A stretch of 64,000 nucleotides of DNA from Beta vulgaris subsp. vulgaris. Taxonomy: Eukaryota; Streptophyta; Magnoliopsida; Caryophyllales; Amaranthaceae. How positions within the stretch are numbered: position 1 is the stretch's first letter; each line of letters opens with the position of its first letter. The notes under the pieces are model-generated. The model was not told where the DNA came from, did not search any database, and was given only the letters and a program-made list of their open reading frames with translations. The stretch spans positions 40,577,970 through 40,641,969 of the forward strand of contig NC_079205.1 of NCBI RefSeq assembly GCF_026745355.1. Direction: 5' to 3'. The position numbers were made by a program, and so were the translations under genes. Shown here piece by piece: positions 48,222-60,228 of the stretch.

Positions 48222-51200
48222 ATTGGTATCAGAGCCGGAACTCATTGATAAGCAGGAAACCCTGCTGAGTTAAGTTCCTGCAAGAAGAAAGAACACGTAC
48301 GAGAAAGGAACTCCACCCGATGTCATTCAAAGGAACAAGTGAAGGCTGACTTTTTATACACAATTAAAAGTCACTCAAGGATTATGAACAACCCCTTTGA
48401 TGTAAGTATCTCTTCCTTGAGATATTCTTTATACGCATATATTACATTGGAACTTGTTCCTTATAGTATTTCTAGTAAGATTGTTTTATTTGGCTTTGAT
48501 GTTTTTATAGAAATTTAGGATAACTTTAACATTGTTTTCTAAACAAAATTCAGATTTCCAATTTCTTTAAAATATCAAAGAATCATATACTAGAAATGTT
48601 GAAGGAACAAGTTATATGGAACAATGCATATTTGTGTCTTGGAACTTGGTTTCTCATCTTAAGGAAAATCCATTATTTTTGGCATGTTATATCACGCTCA
48701 TATTATTATTCATTTGCCAAATGATAGTTTTATTATGCATCATGAATATTTGAAATATTTCTTATGTCGGTACATGATGTTCCTTGTTAGTAGTGGTAGA
48801 TATGTGCGTGCATCATGAATATGGATATTTTATGTTGCTCCTACTAACAAGAAAGGACCCAACATATATTTGGGTACCAAAAACCAAGAACTTGCTTATT
48901 TTGCAGGTAATGTGAAAGGAACTGACATCTCTTGATGTAGAGGTTAGTTGTTTCTAGAAAATAGTTCTAGACATGAGTTCCTATGACTACAAAAGCTAGA
49001 AAAAGTATGTAAAAGGTGAAATATATTTCTTAGGAAATTGGGTAATAATCTTTACATACTATATATCTTGGTCATTATTATTATCAAATTTGATTTTTGA
49101 TATCTCTTATAAATACATGATTGAAGAAGGTTATGAAAGAGAAGTTGTTTTATGATCGTTACATATATATGAATTATTTCAATCTAACTTCTCTTCAAGT
49201 TTTTGTGCAAGTAAAATTATATCTTGTAGGTTTGTCTACGGATATAATTAATATTGGTAAAGGAACTTATAGATGTAATAAGAGAATGATTATCAGTTCC
49301 TCTGAAAGGAACAACTTATTGGCACAACTAAATTGATTCAAACGAACTCTAATATAATCACATGAGTATAGTAATTAAGCATGAATCAACAGATCTATTA
49401 ACTGATGTTCATTTTCAAATAATAATAGAAGCTTAATTAAGGCTATAATTTAGGAAGGTTTTAACGAAAAAGATTTTGACTAAGTTAAATCATTTTAAAG
49501 ATTTTTTTGGTTATGGAAAGATTTTAATAAAAAAAAAATTAAATTTTTTATATTTAAAGAAAAACCTTCTTGGATATTATTAAAAAGAACTAACATTAAT
49601 TTTTTATGCTTAACAATTTCCTAGAATTTAGGAAAGTGAGATACTGGATATAACACGTTCAATTAAACGTATACAAAGTGGCGCATGATGTGCTTGTTCC
49701 TCAAGGAAAGGAACAACGTGTAAATCCATGATCCTATGATCTAATCTCATGATTAATCTAAATAACTATTATATAGGATCTTAATTAATGAAGTTCTAAG
49801 TGTCTCTGACTAAGTGATTAAGTGAGTTAAGTAATTAAAGTCTCAGTGCCTTTATTCTCTTATAATAGCAAATTGTTCCTATTGCCTACTTATTCTATTT
49901 CCACCAAATTAAATGCATAAAATCAGCTTCTCAAATCAAGAAACATTGACTATTGATTTGAAGGAAGCGATGGTAAACTAATATTAGTGGAACTACTAAA
50001 TGGTATAGAAAAATACCAACATTTGGAACAAGTTTCTAATTCTTTTGAAATTAATCTTAGTTCACTTGAACAAAGCAGAAGTTCCTCTTCATATGAGACT
50101 ATATTTTTTAAGGAACTTTATTTCATTATATGCTTTAATTATATTATCTCTTTTGACTAACCTACTAATATTAAAATGCACAAAGTATTTCTTTTTGGGT
50201 TCGCTTTATGGATTATATTTCTTAGTTTATGACAACCCAAACTGAAGGAACAAAAATATTTAGTGAGGGGAACAACTCGTAAGATATAGCTCGACAACGA
50301 GTGTTCCAAGCATATGATGATAGACAAATCAACATTGCTCTCGCTATATGCTTATGATGAAGGAACTATAGCTTCAAAAACCAACGTAAAATGGTAAGAC
50401 TGTTTAATAATCAAATGTTGGTAAGTTAAGTTCTTGTTTCATTGTATACATATTTATTGTCGAGTTAATGAAGCACTTTATGTTTACAGTTTTTAAAGTT
50501 CACTAACTCTGTTGTCTTGCAATTAAATTTGTCTTCAATAAAAGCTAGAAATGTCACACTTGAAGGGAATCAAGTAGGGAACACATACTTTGTGGATCTC
50601 AATTTGGTTCCTAACAACATGACATGACTAGTCATTATTGAGGATGATCTACTTATATCTATCAAAATAATAACATTCTAACTTCATCATGGTTGACAAA
50701 CTTAGACCAAGGAACTTGATTATAGGTATATCTTATACCTGGTTCCTAAAGATAAATGTTTGTATACTGTGTCCATGAAGATAGTATGTGATCTTATCTT
50801 CTTTCAAAATTTGGTGTGCATCACAAATTCTTGGAACCTTTTCATATGAATTTGCGTGACATCTTAAGTGTTTAGATTAGAATTTTGAAGGAGATTATTC
50901 TTGTCTATAGTTATTTAAGGAACACCGTATTCTTTTCTTTAATCGCAAAGTAAGTATTCCACATAATGTGAAATCATTGCTAAGAAGATTAAAAGTATAA
51001 GTGTTCATAAATTATTATATTCAAGATCTAACCATGGAACCAAGTTCCAAACAAGTTTGATGATGTATGCAGGAACAAGGAACAAGTAAGAAAAAGCAAT
51101 CGATGTCACTTGTTAAATCATCAACAAAGGATGATTATAAGTTGATCAACAAGACATCCTATGACATCTTCAAAGTAGAAAACACTGGTATTATGTTCTT

Positions 51201-54001
51201 AAGCATTTGATTTAAATGTTTTGGAAATAATAGCAATAAGAATCATCTAAGGAACTTTAAAAATAAAAGCGATGAGGTAGTGTTAAAAGGCACCTCTAAT
51301 TGTTAAACACAAAGAGCTTATAGCAAAATGATATATAATGTGTTGTGAAGAGTTGACATATTTATTATGAGACTATCTTGTTTGTTCCCAGTAAACAGGT
51401 CAAAGATGATTATTATTTGTTATGTTGAACTCACAAGTTTCTGTGCAGCTAGAGTTCTTAATATGAAATATGTCACTCTAGAAAGTAATAATAGTCAGCT
51501 ATATGAACGTATGGAAAAGAGCTTAAAAATGAAGATCAAGTTCAGGTTCATCAAATAAAATTTTAACTCAATGAATATGTGTAAGCGAGTTCCTACATAA
51601 TTAGTAGGAACAAACAGTTCCAACAATTGAGTTTCTTGATTCTAACGGGAACATAAGAAGTATTCCTATGGCTCATTCACAAAGACATAGGCAAAGAAAC
51701 TTTATACAAGGAGTTTCAACCAAAACCTTGGAGACATCAGAAATCTCATCCAGTGAAACTCATAATAAGTGACATATCCAAAGGTATGCAAACTAGATCT
51801 CAGTTAAGGAATTTTTGTGCATTTCATGCGCTCCTATCAATGATGGAACCATGAAATCATGAAAAATCCCTAACTGACTCTGATTGGATCACTGCCATGC
51901 AAGCTAAATTAAATGAGTTCAAAAGAAACAAGAGTTTTTGCTAACCTTATACGCAAATGAGTACACGAGCATGATAAGGGAACTCAACTACTCTCTTGGA
52001 GCATAATGATATTATGACAAAAACATGTCAAGGAACTTTTGAAGAACGATGAGTATGAGTCAAGTTGGAATGGAAGTATCCATCAGATGTGAAGACATCA
52101 AAATGATGGAACTAACAGTTCGGGAATTCAAAAGTAAGTCATCAAAATCAGTCCAGTACTTGAGGTAATTTTATATTCATGGTGAAATATGACTTAAGTT
52201 ATGATGTTCCTATTCACATTAATATATTACATTGTTAAAATTTATTAATCTAAATGCATAAATTTTAAAAGTCTTGCTTTAAATTATGTGAATATATGTT
52301 CTTTATAATTTCACCTATTCATGGACTGTTTAGAGGAACAAGACTTAATGAAGTATGACTTGAGCATAAACATGTTCTTTTCCAAAAGTTTTGTCGAATT
52401 GGGTTCTTACATGTACTAAAATTGAAGTGATTATATACACACTAGAGTAAATATGTTACACTTAATTTTTGTGTCGTAAAGGCATATTCCCTTGCCTAAG
52501 AGTGTTAGAGGTCTCATAATAGAATTGTGGATGCTGGCAAACATGAAAGTCCTAAGTTGCCAAAGATACAATGAAAGAAACCTTGTTGGAACAAGATGGT
52601 AAATTCCCTTAATATATTTCATTTCATTTAACTTTTAGAGGGAAAAAACCTATTCTTAGCCAACTATCAACAGTTCACACCACATTTCTTCAAACACCCT
52701 TTGATTAATTAATTTATTTCCATTCATATCATGTCACTTCAAATATCCTAATTCCCGTGTGCTCTAAATTAAAATTCATGACTTTTTATGGTTCAATGAT
52801 ACATAAAGAGTGATAAATGGTAAATACATTTTGAGGGGAAGTTAAGGAAGAAGTGAGAAGCAAGTATTATATGTTTTAACAATTGATGCTCAGAAAGATA
52901 TATCATTAGATGGAGCTACTCATATAAGTTCCTAATGATGAAGGAATGGTAAAGAACTCAGGGGGAATAAGGAAGGAATCGATATATATGTTTACTTCTT
53001 TGTGGTAGGTAAATGTGACATTCTAGGAAAAGTACAACATCTTATAATGACACCCTTGTTAAAAAAAATTAAAATAAAAATAAAAATAAAAAAAAGAAAA
53101 AAAAAAGTAAACAAGGGTGATCCAATCTTTATTATTTTCTAGAATTCAATATGTCATATATATGGTTGTGAAAATGCTTACTCATGGATTTGATGATTTG
53201 AGAAGAGGAACATAAGCGAATGATTGAAAGAACTTGACTATAAAGATGAATTCGTTCAAGTTTCTTCACTCAATGAGTTCCTCATGGCTGATTAGTTAAG
53301 TAAAGTGAACTTGATAGATATATATCAAGGTGAATGTGTGTGGGTTTGACAGAGATTTCAAAAAGTGTGAGGTAAGTGATTAACTATAATTATTGTTGAG
53401 AACCTCTTATTATAAGTCTAAACCATAGAGCACACAATATATCTCAAGTTCCTTTACTCAAAATTTTCCACAAACTTCTTTCATATTTCTTTGAGCCGGA
53501 TATTACAATGTCCTATCTCTTTATCCATTCTTGACTTTCAAAATTGATTTTTGCTTGACTTTTATTTTCTTACCTGTCAAGTTCCTTCGATGGTTTTTGA
53601 AGTTGGGTCTTTGGATTGTGAGTTGGAAATTTGTGTAGCACATGCATCCTAAGTTTGAAAACTGAGATTTTGAGGCTTTTGGGACTTACAAGTGCTTAAC
53701 CATGATGGTGGTAAGTGTAGCATATAAAATAATGTGTATATGATTTACCTAAAATAAATGTGTGTAAATGATCCTTTTCGATAATGACAAAAGGGGGAAG
53801 AATATGTATGATGCTTAAGGTCAAATATAGTTAAGTCTATATCCTTCTATGATGAATGTTCTTTATATGATGTGTTTATTTATGTTGATATCTCCTTCAT
53901 ATACATGCATGACTTGTTCATTATGGGGAATTAAAGTACATCGTTTATTGCTTAATTTGTGATAAGCATCATTTGTTTGTCATCATCAAAAAGGGGGAAA
54001 T
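48222..54001 (+). pseudogene. Decayed Sirevirus interior
   Basis: The primer-binding site TGGTATCAGAGC is at 48224-48235. Traces in the expected order: the gag-end motif (GPNIYLGTKNQE, about 48857-48892), a pre-integrase trace (VTLEGNQVGNTYFVDLNLVP, about 50549-50615), and the start of the RT domain (DSDWITAMQAKLNEFKRNKS, about 51877-51936). Between them stops are frequent and no frame exceeds about 75 codons, so no protein can be made. The polypurine motif GACAAAAGGGGGAAG occurs at about 53786-53800, and the main tract is at 53988-54000. An A-rich low-complexity run is at about 53057-53107. Confidence 0.8.
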
Positions 54002-56067
54002 TGTTGAGTCATGTAGTATTTTGATGATTGTAAACAAATGATGATTATCTAACTAACATGTGTGTTTGAGATGTGCATATTACATTAACATGAAACAAGT
54101 CATCAAAGGTTGAATATATCACATCATGAAGGTTTCCAACAAGTGAAGTTCCTAAAAGAGTTCCTATAAGGAACACAAATAGAGCGGTTCCTAGGTACAT
54201 CCTATGAGGAACATTGAATATGAAGTTCTGGAGCAGTTCCTGAGTGGGAGCAGCAATATAACGTTTCAGAGTTGAAACAAGAAGTTCCTGAGCAGGAACT
54301 ATGAGTGCGAAGTTTCTTAAAGGAACTAGCACACTGAAGTTCCAAAGGTGGAGCTATCAACATGCGGTTCTTGAGTTGGAGCAGCATGGAGCATGAAGGC
54401 AGAAAATATGAGTTTATTTTCTAGGATTCATGTAAGTATATGGAAACATGAAAGGTAATGGAACAAGGTCTAAAGGAACTCGTAAGGTCAAAGGAACTCG
54501 TGGAACTTAGAGTCAAAAGTATTTAAGAGTCAATAAATCTGATGCATATTATTATCTTAATCTATAAGAATTTATTAAGAGTTTATTTCTTAATAAATCT
54601 CTACGTGGTTAAATATTTATAAATAATATGTGTTAGTTGTTTTAGGATAAGTTTTAGTTTTAAAATAAAAGATAAGTTTTAGTTTTAAAATAAAAGATAA
54701 GTTTTTAATAAAATCGGTTTCTTTAGGAATCTGATTTTAATTAATTTAATTTTATCTTTTTAGTTTTTGGAAATAAAAAGGCAGATTTATAATACGTATA
54801 ATAAGTATTGTTAAAGAAATTGTTCTCTAAAGGAACAGACGTGGTAGTCTATTAATCTAAGTTAAAGGAACTAACTATTAAAAGGAACTAGACTTAGGAT
54901 GGAGCATTACAACGGTACAGTTATGTCAGTTGAGTAAAATATGCCTAGATTATAGGTAACCGTTTTATTTAAGGAAAAATCTGATTTTATGGAAAATCTT
55001 TTTAAGAAAAGATTTTATTTTTAAAAGATAATAAAAATATTATTGGTTTTTAGGAAGAAATTTAAAGATAATATTTTTATTAAAATAATTTAATTTCAGA
55101 TTTAATAATTAATATGTTTTTAATTAAATCAGATTTTCAAATTAATGCTCAAAGTGGTTGCTAAAATTTAGGAAGCAGTAACTTAATTCTCTCCCACGTT
55201 TAACAGTGATCATGGAGATCATGGGATGTGTTAAGGAACGTGTTCCTTAAGGAAGGAACATCATGGGATAATGGTTTAACCACTAACACATGATTCATCC
55301 CACGTTCATTCTAAAAGACTGCTATAAATATACAAGTTCAATTGAGTTTCAAATTGTCTGACTATGTCTTTCCATAGTGTTAGACTTATGTCATTCCATA
55401 AGTTTGGCTTAAGGAATAGCGTTACAAAAAATATATTTTCTATTCCTTGTTTGAGTCAGTTCCTTTGAGTTTCAAGTTCCTACGAGTGCCATGTTCCTTT
55501 ACAGTTATTCAGTTTCTATATACTAGAGTTAAACCAAATTATCAAGCGTCTGTATTTGAGTTTGGGGTTAAAGGTTTGAGTGAACTCTTGTAATGGGAAC
55601 TTGGTAAAGGTTTGAGTGAATTCTTGTATCAAGTTCGAGTTAGGAACTTGAGTAAGTTCGATTAGGAACTTGAGTAAGTTCTTGTTGTGTATGCGTAGAC
55701 TAGGGTGAAGTCTATTAGGGGTGAAGGGTTTGAGTAAACCTTTTGTAAAGAGTTGTGGGAACTCTTGAAAGACTTAGAGTTAAGTCTAGAGTATAGAGTG
55801 GAGATTGTGAGAGAGTTGGAGTTCCGAGTGGAACTTGAGTATGTAATAGGTTGAATCATAGGAGATTTCCTATTATAGTGAAGAGTTTAAATCCTGAGTA
55901 GGTCGTGGTTTTTCTTCTTGTATTGAGACAAGAAGTTTCCAGTAAAAATCTCTCTTGCACTTTCAGTTCCTTATTGCTTATGTTTAAAATTCCGCATTAT
56001 TTGGGCAATAAGTTCCACACTACAATTCACCCCCCCCCCCTCTTGTAGTGTTCCTAGTGAAATAACA
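54002..56067 (+). repeat. 3' LTR of the Sirevirus
   Basis: Nearly identical to the 5' copy; the differences are mostly one-base indels in homopolymers plus a few short indels, including one extra ~27-bp GATAAGTTTTAGTTTTAAAAT unit near 54680. TATA box at 55323-55330. Confidence 0.95.
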
Positions 56068-56137
56068 AAGTGTTCTCTGAGACGAGAGTATATAATCTAG
56101 ACTCTAAAACAATTAAAGAAAATGGAATAAAATCGTT

Positions 56138-56155
56138 TCCCCGGCAACGGCGCCA
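56138..56155 (-). other. Athila primer-binding site (tRNA-Asp type)
   Basis: The minus strand reads TGGCGCCGTTGCCGGGGA five bases inside the 5' LTR, the conserved Athila priming sequence. Confidence 0.93.
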
Positions 56156-56160
56156 AATTT

Positions 56161-57590
56161 TGACAGGCTAAAGTCGTATCACCTTATCAAAAGTAATCCT
56201 AAAGTCCTCTAACAAACAGTAGTTAGGGAAGTAGGATCGAATCCACAGAGAAACAGTGTTCTTTTCCTAATTATCAGTCAAATCTAGAGTATAGGAACGA
56301 GTGTTTGTGAGTAATTATACTAAACAAGACTATAACTATATCAAGAATTATCAATAATAAGAAGTCTAGGGCATAGGGACACCAATGATCAATATTTCGG
56401 GGTGAAACACAAAAATCGACAATTAATAATGCAGTTAAATAGGTTAATCTTCTCTCAAGTCTAAAACAACCATAGAACGGTATTAACAGGCTCTCGCGAT
56501 TTATTAATACCAACTCTACCTATTGAAACTACCCTAATATCAAGTTTATACCTCTCGGTGCATAACCTAATATTGCAACACTATAACGATCAAATCTGGT
56601 CAAATTTGATTGAATAGACATAAAAACATTCAATAGGAATCAACATACATCAATAAAAATCAATACTTTATAAACATCCCTTCCTAATTGATCATGGATC
56701 CCCCTAAACCCTAGAAATAGACTACTCAATCATAATTGGGGAAAACATATTCATAATTAAATAAGCAAACATGAATTAATAATCAAGGATTGAATAGGAA
56801 TAAGAAGAGAAGAGAAATAATACCAATTGTAGAACCAATCTTGCAAAATCAAAGCTTCTATTGAAAATTCAATGTAAATTGGGGAAAAAACTAAAACTAG
56901 GGTTCTTGACAATTGAGAGAAAAAGAGTTCTAATATCCAATGAATTAATGATGGAAAACACCAAATAGAAAATAAGATAGGAAATAATAATATTCCCCCG
57001 AGTCTTTATCTCTTTCTATTTCCTAAAACAACTAGAAAAATAGAGTCTAGTTCGTCAAAAGATACGGCCCTATTCGACTAAACAACACGGAATAACTCGC
57101 GTTCGCGGGTTTTCGTCCTGCAAAACAGTGTCAACTTGTAAAGACCATATCTCGCAAACTAGAAGTCGTATCGAGGCATGTGATACACTGTTGGAAAGCT
57201 CTTCAAGTATAGTTTCCTACCCCACTAAAATCACTAAATTCCGACCTCTGGATAATGAGTTATGATCAAAATAGTGCACATGACTCAATTTCCATACTTC
57301 TTTTAATATGTTTCCGCTATGTTTGGGTTGCAATCTGACTCGAAGATGCCCTTTGGACTTCTCATTTGACTTAGCTCCTTCCTAGATGCTTCTCGTGCTT
57401 AAGCTTGTCCAATAATACTCCAATTGTGTTCTCAATACCTGAAAACTATCAAAAACACCGAAAACACACACAAGAGTGATATCTTCTCAACTTAAGTAAC
57501 TATATGCAATTATGGACTAAAAATGCAACTAAATGATCCTAAATGCAACCTAAATGCATCATGAAATACCTATATTAATATGACTCATCA
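56161..57590 (-). repeat. 5' LTR of the Athila element
   Basis: 1430 bp partner of 34888-36322. Terminal motifs TGACAGGC and ATGACTCATCA on the plus strand; directly followed by the target duplication CTAGC. Confidence 0.93.
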
Positions 57591-59900
57591 CTAGCTAGAC
57601 CTAGGAAACTTCTAATATCTGACACATTCTTTGGAGTTGGCCACTTGCTCACAACTTGAATCTTTACAGGATAACAGATAATTATATTGCTGCGGTTTGA
57701 CTCCTTCCTTAAACACATAGTGACCCAAAAACGCTACCTTCTCCAAACGAAACTCACACTTAGAGAACTTGGCATATAATTGATTCTTTCTAAGCATCTC
57801 CAAAATAATTCTCAAGTGCTCTTCATGCTCTACCTCGTTCCTCGAATATATCAATATATCATCAAAGAAAACCATCACAAACTTATCTAGAAACTCATGG
57901 AAAATCCTATTCATTAAGTCCATAAATATGGCAAGAGCATTGGTTAACCCAAATGGCATTACAGTGAACTCATAGTGACCATAACGCGTCATAAAAGCAG
58001 TCTTAGGTACATCCTTATCAGTTACCCACTAGTAGAATAAATGCTATTTGCTGCAGTCAAAAAGTGACCTATTGCTGCGGTTTTGGGCCGCAACAATTAA
58101 GGGCGCAGCAATAGGTAATAATTATATTGTTGCGATTTAAAACCGCAGCAATATATGTCAGATTTTGCTGCGGTTTTCTATGCCAAACCGCAGCAATATA
58201 ATTATGTGTTATCAGTTTATAAGAGAATATTGCTGCGGTTTTGGCCTAGAAACCGCAGTAATATTCCTTTTTTTTATTATTTACTTAAGTATATTGCTGC
58301 GGTTTTGACCTAAAAACCACAGCAATATGTTAGAAGACAAGTAAAAAAAAGATTTTTTCTTTTTTGCTATTAAATTTGAAAAATTAGAAGCAGACTATCC
58401 ACCAAATTCACATAACAAATGAGCATCTTATCTTTCAAGATAAGACCACATTCATTCACAATGAAACTAACAATAAATTAAAAAAATTGAAACTCCTAAC
58501 AGATTATAACAGTAAGATGATGAAAATTATAACAATATCTAAAATCAAAGAACTAAATCTAAAAAATTATAACAATACAAGAAGAAAATCAGAAAATCAA
58601 ATCTAAAAAAAAAACTAAAACCGAAGAATTAAATTTAAGAAAAAAAAGAACTAAAACACACCCAGATCTGCTTTGCTGGGCTTCTCCGTCGCCGGTTTCG
58701 TGTGTAATTCAAATCATTTCATTGTTTTTGCCTTAGCATTGTTATCATAAAACTAGCTCATGCATTAGCATTACATATGGACACATTAGCTATTATCTGA
58801 ACGCACCCTGCATCATGACATCCAGTATATCTTTTGGCTCCACTTTCTTCTTTACTTGTGTGCGTCCAACCAAATTTTAAAACCACGAGCGACGACCGAC
58901 GACCCAGAGTTGTAGACCACGAGCGACGGTCGGAAATGGCTGGACGACGAGCGACGACCGAGATGGTTGGACGACGAGCGACGACCAAGATCAGTAGGTC
59001 GCAAGTGACGAAGAACGAAGAACAATGAAGAGGAGGAGAGAGAAAAATCGGAGATGATTGTCCGTGGTTGACATACAAAATGAGGGAGAGATCTGGTAAA
59101 GTAAGAAGGAGGGAGGAAACCGGATGAGTGAGAGAGGGAAGGAAACCGGATGAGTGAGAGAGGGAAGGAAACGGCAGTGAGGGAGGAGGGAAGAGGGAAG
59201 GAGTGAGAGAGACATAGAAAACCACGCCTTAAAACCTATTCCTCAAAAAAAACCCTAATAACCCTATTGCTGCGGTTTTTTCTAGAAACCACAGCAATAG
59301 GTTTAAATAATATTTTTTAATATTATTTTAATATATTGCTGCGATTTTTGCCAGAAACCGCAGCAATATATTTGGTCAAATAGTCAAAAATTTCGAAAAA
59401 TTTCTGCTGAAACAATATTGCTGCGGTTTTCGGTTGAAACCGCAGCAATATGGTTATTTTATATTTTTCTTTTTTTTTAACGTGATATATTGCTGCGTAT
59501 GGGTAAAACCGCAGCAATATCACCGCAGCAAATAGCATTTATTCTACTAGTGACCCTCAACTGATGATACCCCCAACGCAAATCAATTGTTGAGAACACA
59601 CTCGCTTCATTTAACTGATCGAATAGGTAATCTATTCTAGGCAAAGGATACTTGTTCCTGATGCTTACATTGTTCAATTCTCTATAGTCGATACACAACC
59701 TCATACTCCCATCCTTTTTCTTCATAAACAATACAGGAGCTTCTCAAGGTGATTCACTCGGCCTAATATAATCCTTCGCCAGCAACTCCTGCAATAGCAT
59801 CTTCTACTCACTCATCTCAGGTGATGGCATTGTATAAGGTGCCTTAGATATAGGTGCAGTTTCAGGAACTAAGTCTATGGTGAACTCAGTCGCTCTCACA
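57591..59900 (-). pseudogene. RT domain of the base-layer gypsy element, split by CACTA
   Basis: The upstream half (59553-59900) includes [34 protein letters not shown] and [15 protein letters not shown]. The downstream half (57591-58026) includes [20 protein letters not shown], the catalytic [19 protein letters not shown] and [14 protein letters not shown]. Between them is a CACTA element at 58027-59552, and the frame is in register on both sides of it. In-frame stops also occur upstream of 59731 and near 57650. The 3' side ends at the Athila insertion and resumes at 34887. Confidence 0.88.
58027..59552. mobile_element. Non-autonomous CACTA (En/Spm) element
   Basis: Begins CACTAGTAGAATAAATGCTA and ends in its inverse; the 28 terminal bases are perfectly inverted. 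The 3-bp target duplication ACC is on both sides (58024-58026, 59553-59555), as expected of CACTA transposons. Both subterminal regions are packed with TATTGCTGCGGTTT motifs in both orientations, forming about nine short hairpins (58069-58330 and 59263-59530), like transposase-binding subterminal repeats of Spm. The 1526-bp interior has no transposase; its centre (about 58660-59225) is a non-TE-looking segment with GACGACGAGCGACGACC and GAGAGAGGGAAGGAAAC repeats. Confidence 0.93.
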
Positions 59901-60228
59901 TGTGGCATACTCGAAATCTCACTTGAAAATACATCTATAAACTACTTCACAATTGGGACATCCTTGATATTCACCCCAACTTCCGTACTCACATCCTGCA
60001 CACTACAAAAAATTAACTCACGCCCCTTCTTCATCAACTTTCTCACTTGCATCGCAAAGATAACCCCAAAGTTCTTAGGCTTCCCAAAACACCTATAGGA
60101 GGTCAATAATCCCAAAGGATTTCTCAACACTACCTTCTGAACCTCACAGTCTACATTAGCCTTGTAGAGACTTAGATCAGTTCATTCTAAGAATAACATT
60201 TAGGTCTCCCAAATTGAACTCTATTAAA

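Larger units (their letters stand above)
46160..56067 (+). mobile_element. Ty1/copia Sirevirus-type retrotransposon nested in Athila
   Basis: LTRs of 2062 bp and 2066 bp (46160-48221 and 54002-56067), both TGTTGAG...AATAACA, target duplication AAGTG, a primer-binding site TGGTATCAGAGC at 48224, and the polypurine tract AAAAAGGGGGAAA at 53988 preceded by TTGTCATCATC. That last block with the long LTRs and multiple polypurine tracts is characteristic of Sireviruses. The interior (5780 bp) is heavily decayed. Confidence 0.93.
34888..57590 (-). mobile_element. Athila-type Ty3/gypsy retrotransposon (with nested Sirevirus)
   Basis: LTRs 34888-36322 and 56161-57590, a tRNA-Asp type primer-binding site, polypurine tract beside the 3' LTR, gag, protease, RT, RNase H, integrase and a further ORF after pol. 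The target duplication CTAGC is at 34883-34887 and 57591-57595. Without the nested copia element (46160-56067 plus duplicated AAGTG) it is about 12.8 kb, normal for Athila. It was inserted into the RT/RNase H linker of the base-layer gypsy element, in the same orientation. Confidence 0.93.

Noticed and set aside
46160..56067. Two ~2-kb near-identical blocks read as a segmental duplication
   Set aside because: TG...CA ends, primer-binding site, polypurine tract and a 5-bp target duplication show they are an LTR pair.
34888..57590. Similar 1.4-kb blocks at both ends read as assembly duplication
   Set aside because: They carry Athila LTR ends, a primer-binding site, and the CTAGC duplication with host gag-pol sequence resuming on both sides.
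58758..59225. 155-residue Ser/Pro-rich minus-strand frame
   Set aside because: Low-complexity frame produced by GA-rich repeats inside the CACTA element; no domain recognised.
58069..59530. Regularly spaced short repeats (TATTGCTGCGG) reminiscent of a CRISPR array
   Set aside because: They alternate in orientation as hairpins, spacers are irregular, and they sit inside CACTA ends with a 3-bp target duplication in plant DNA.
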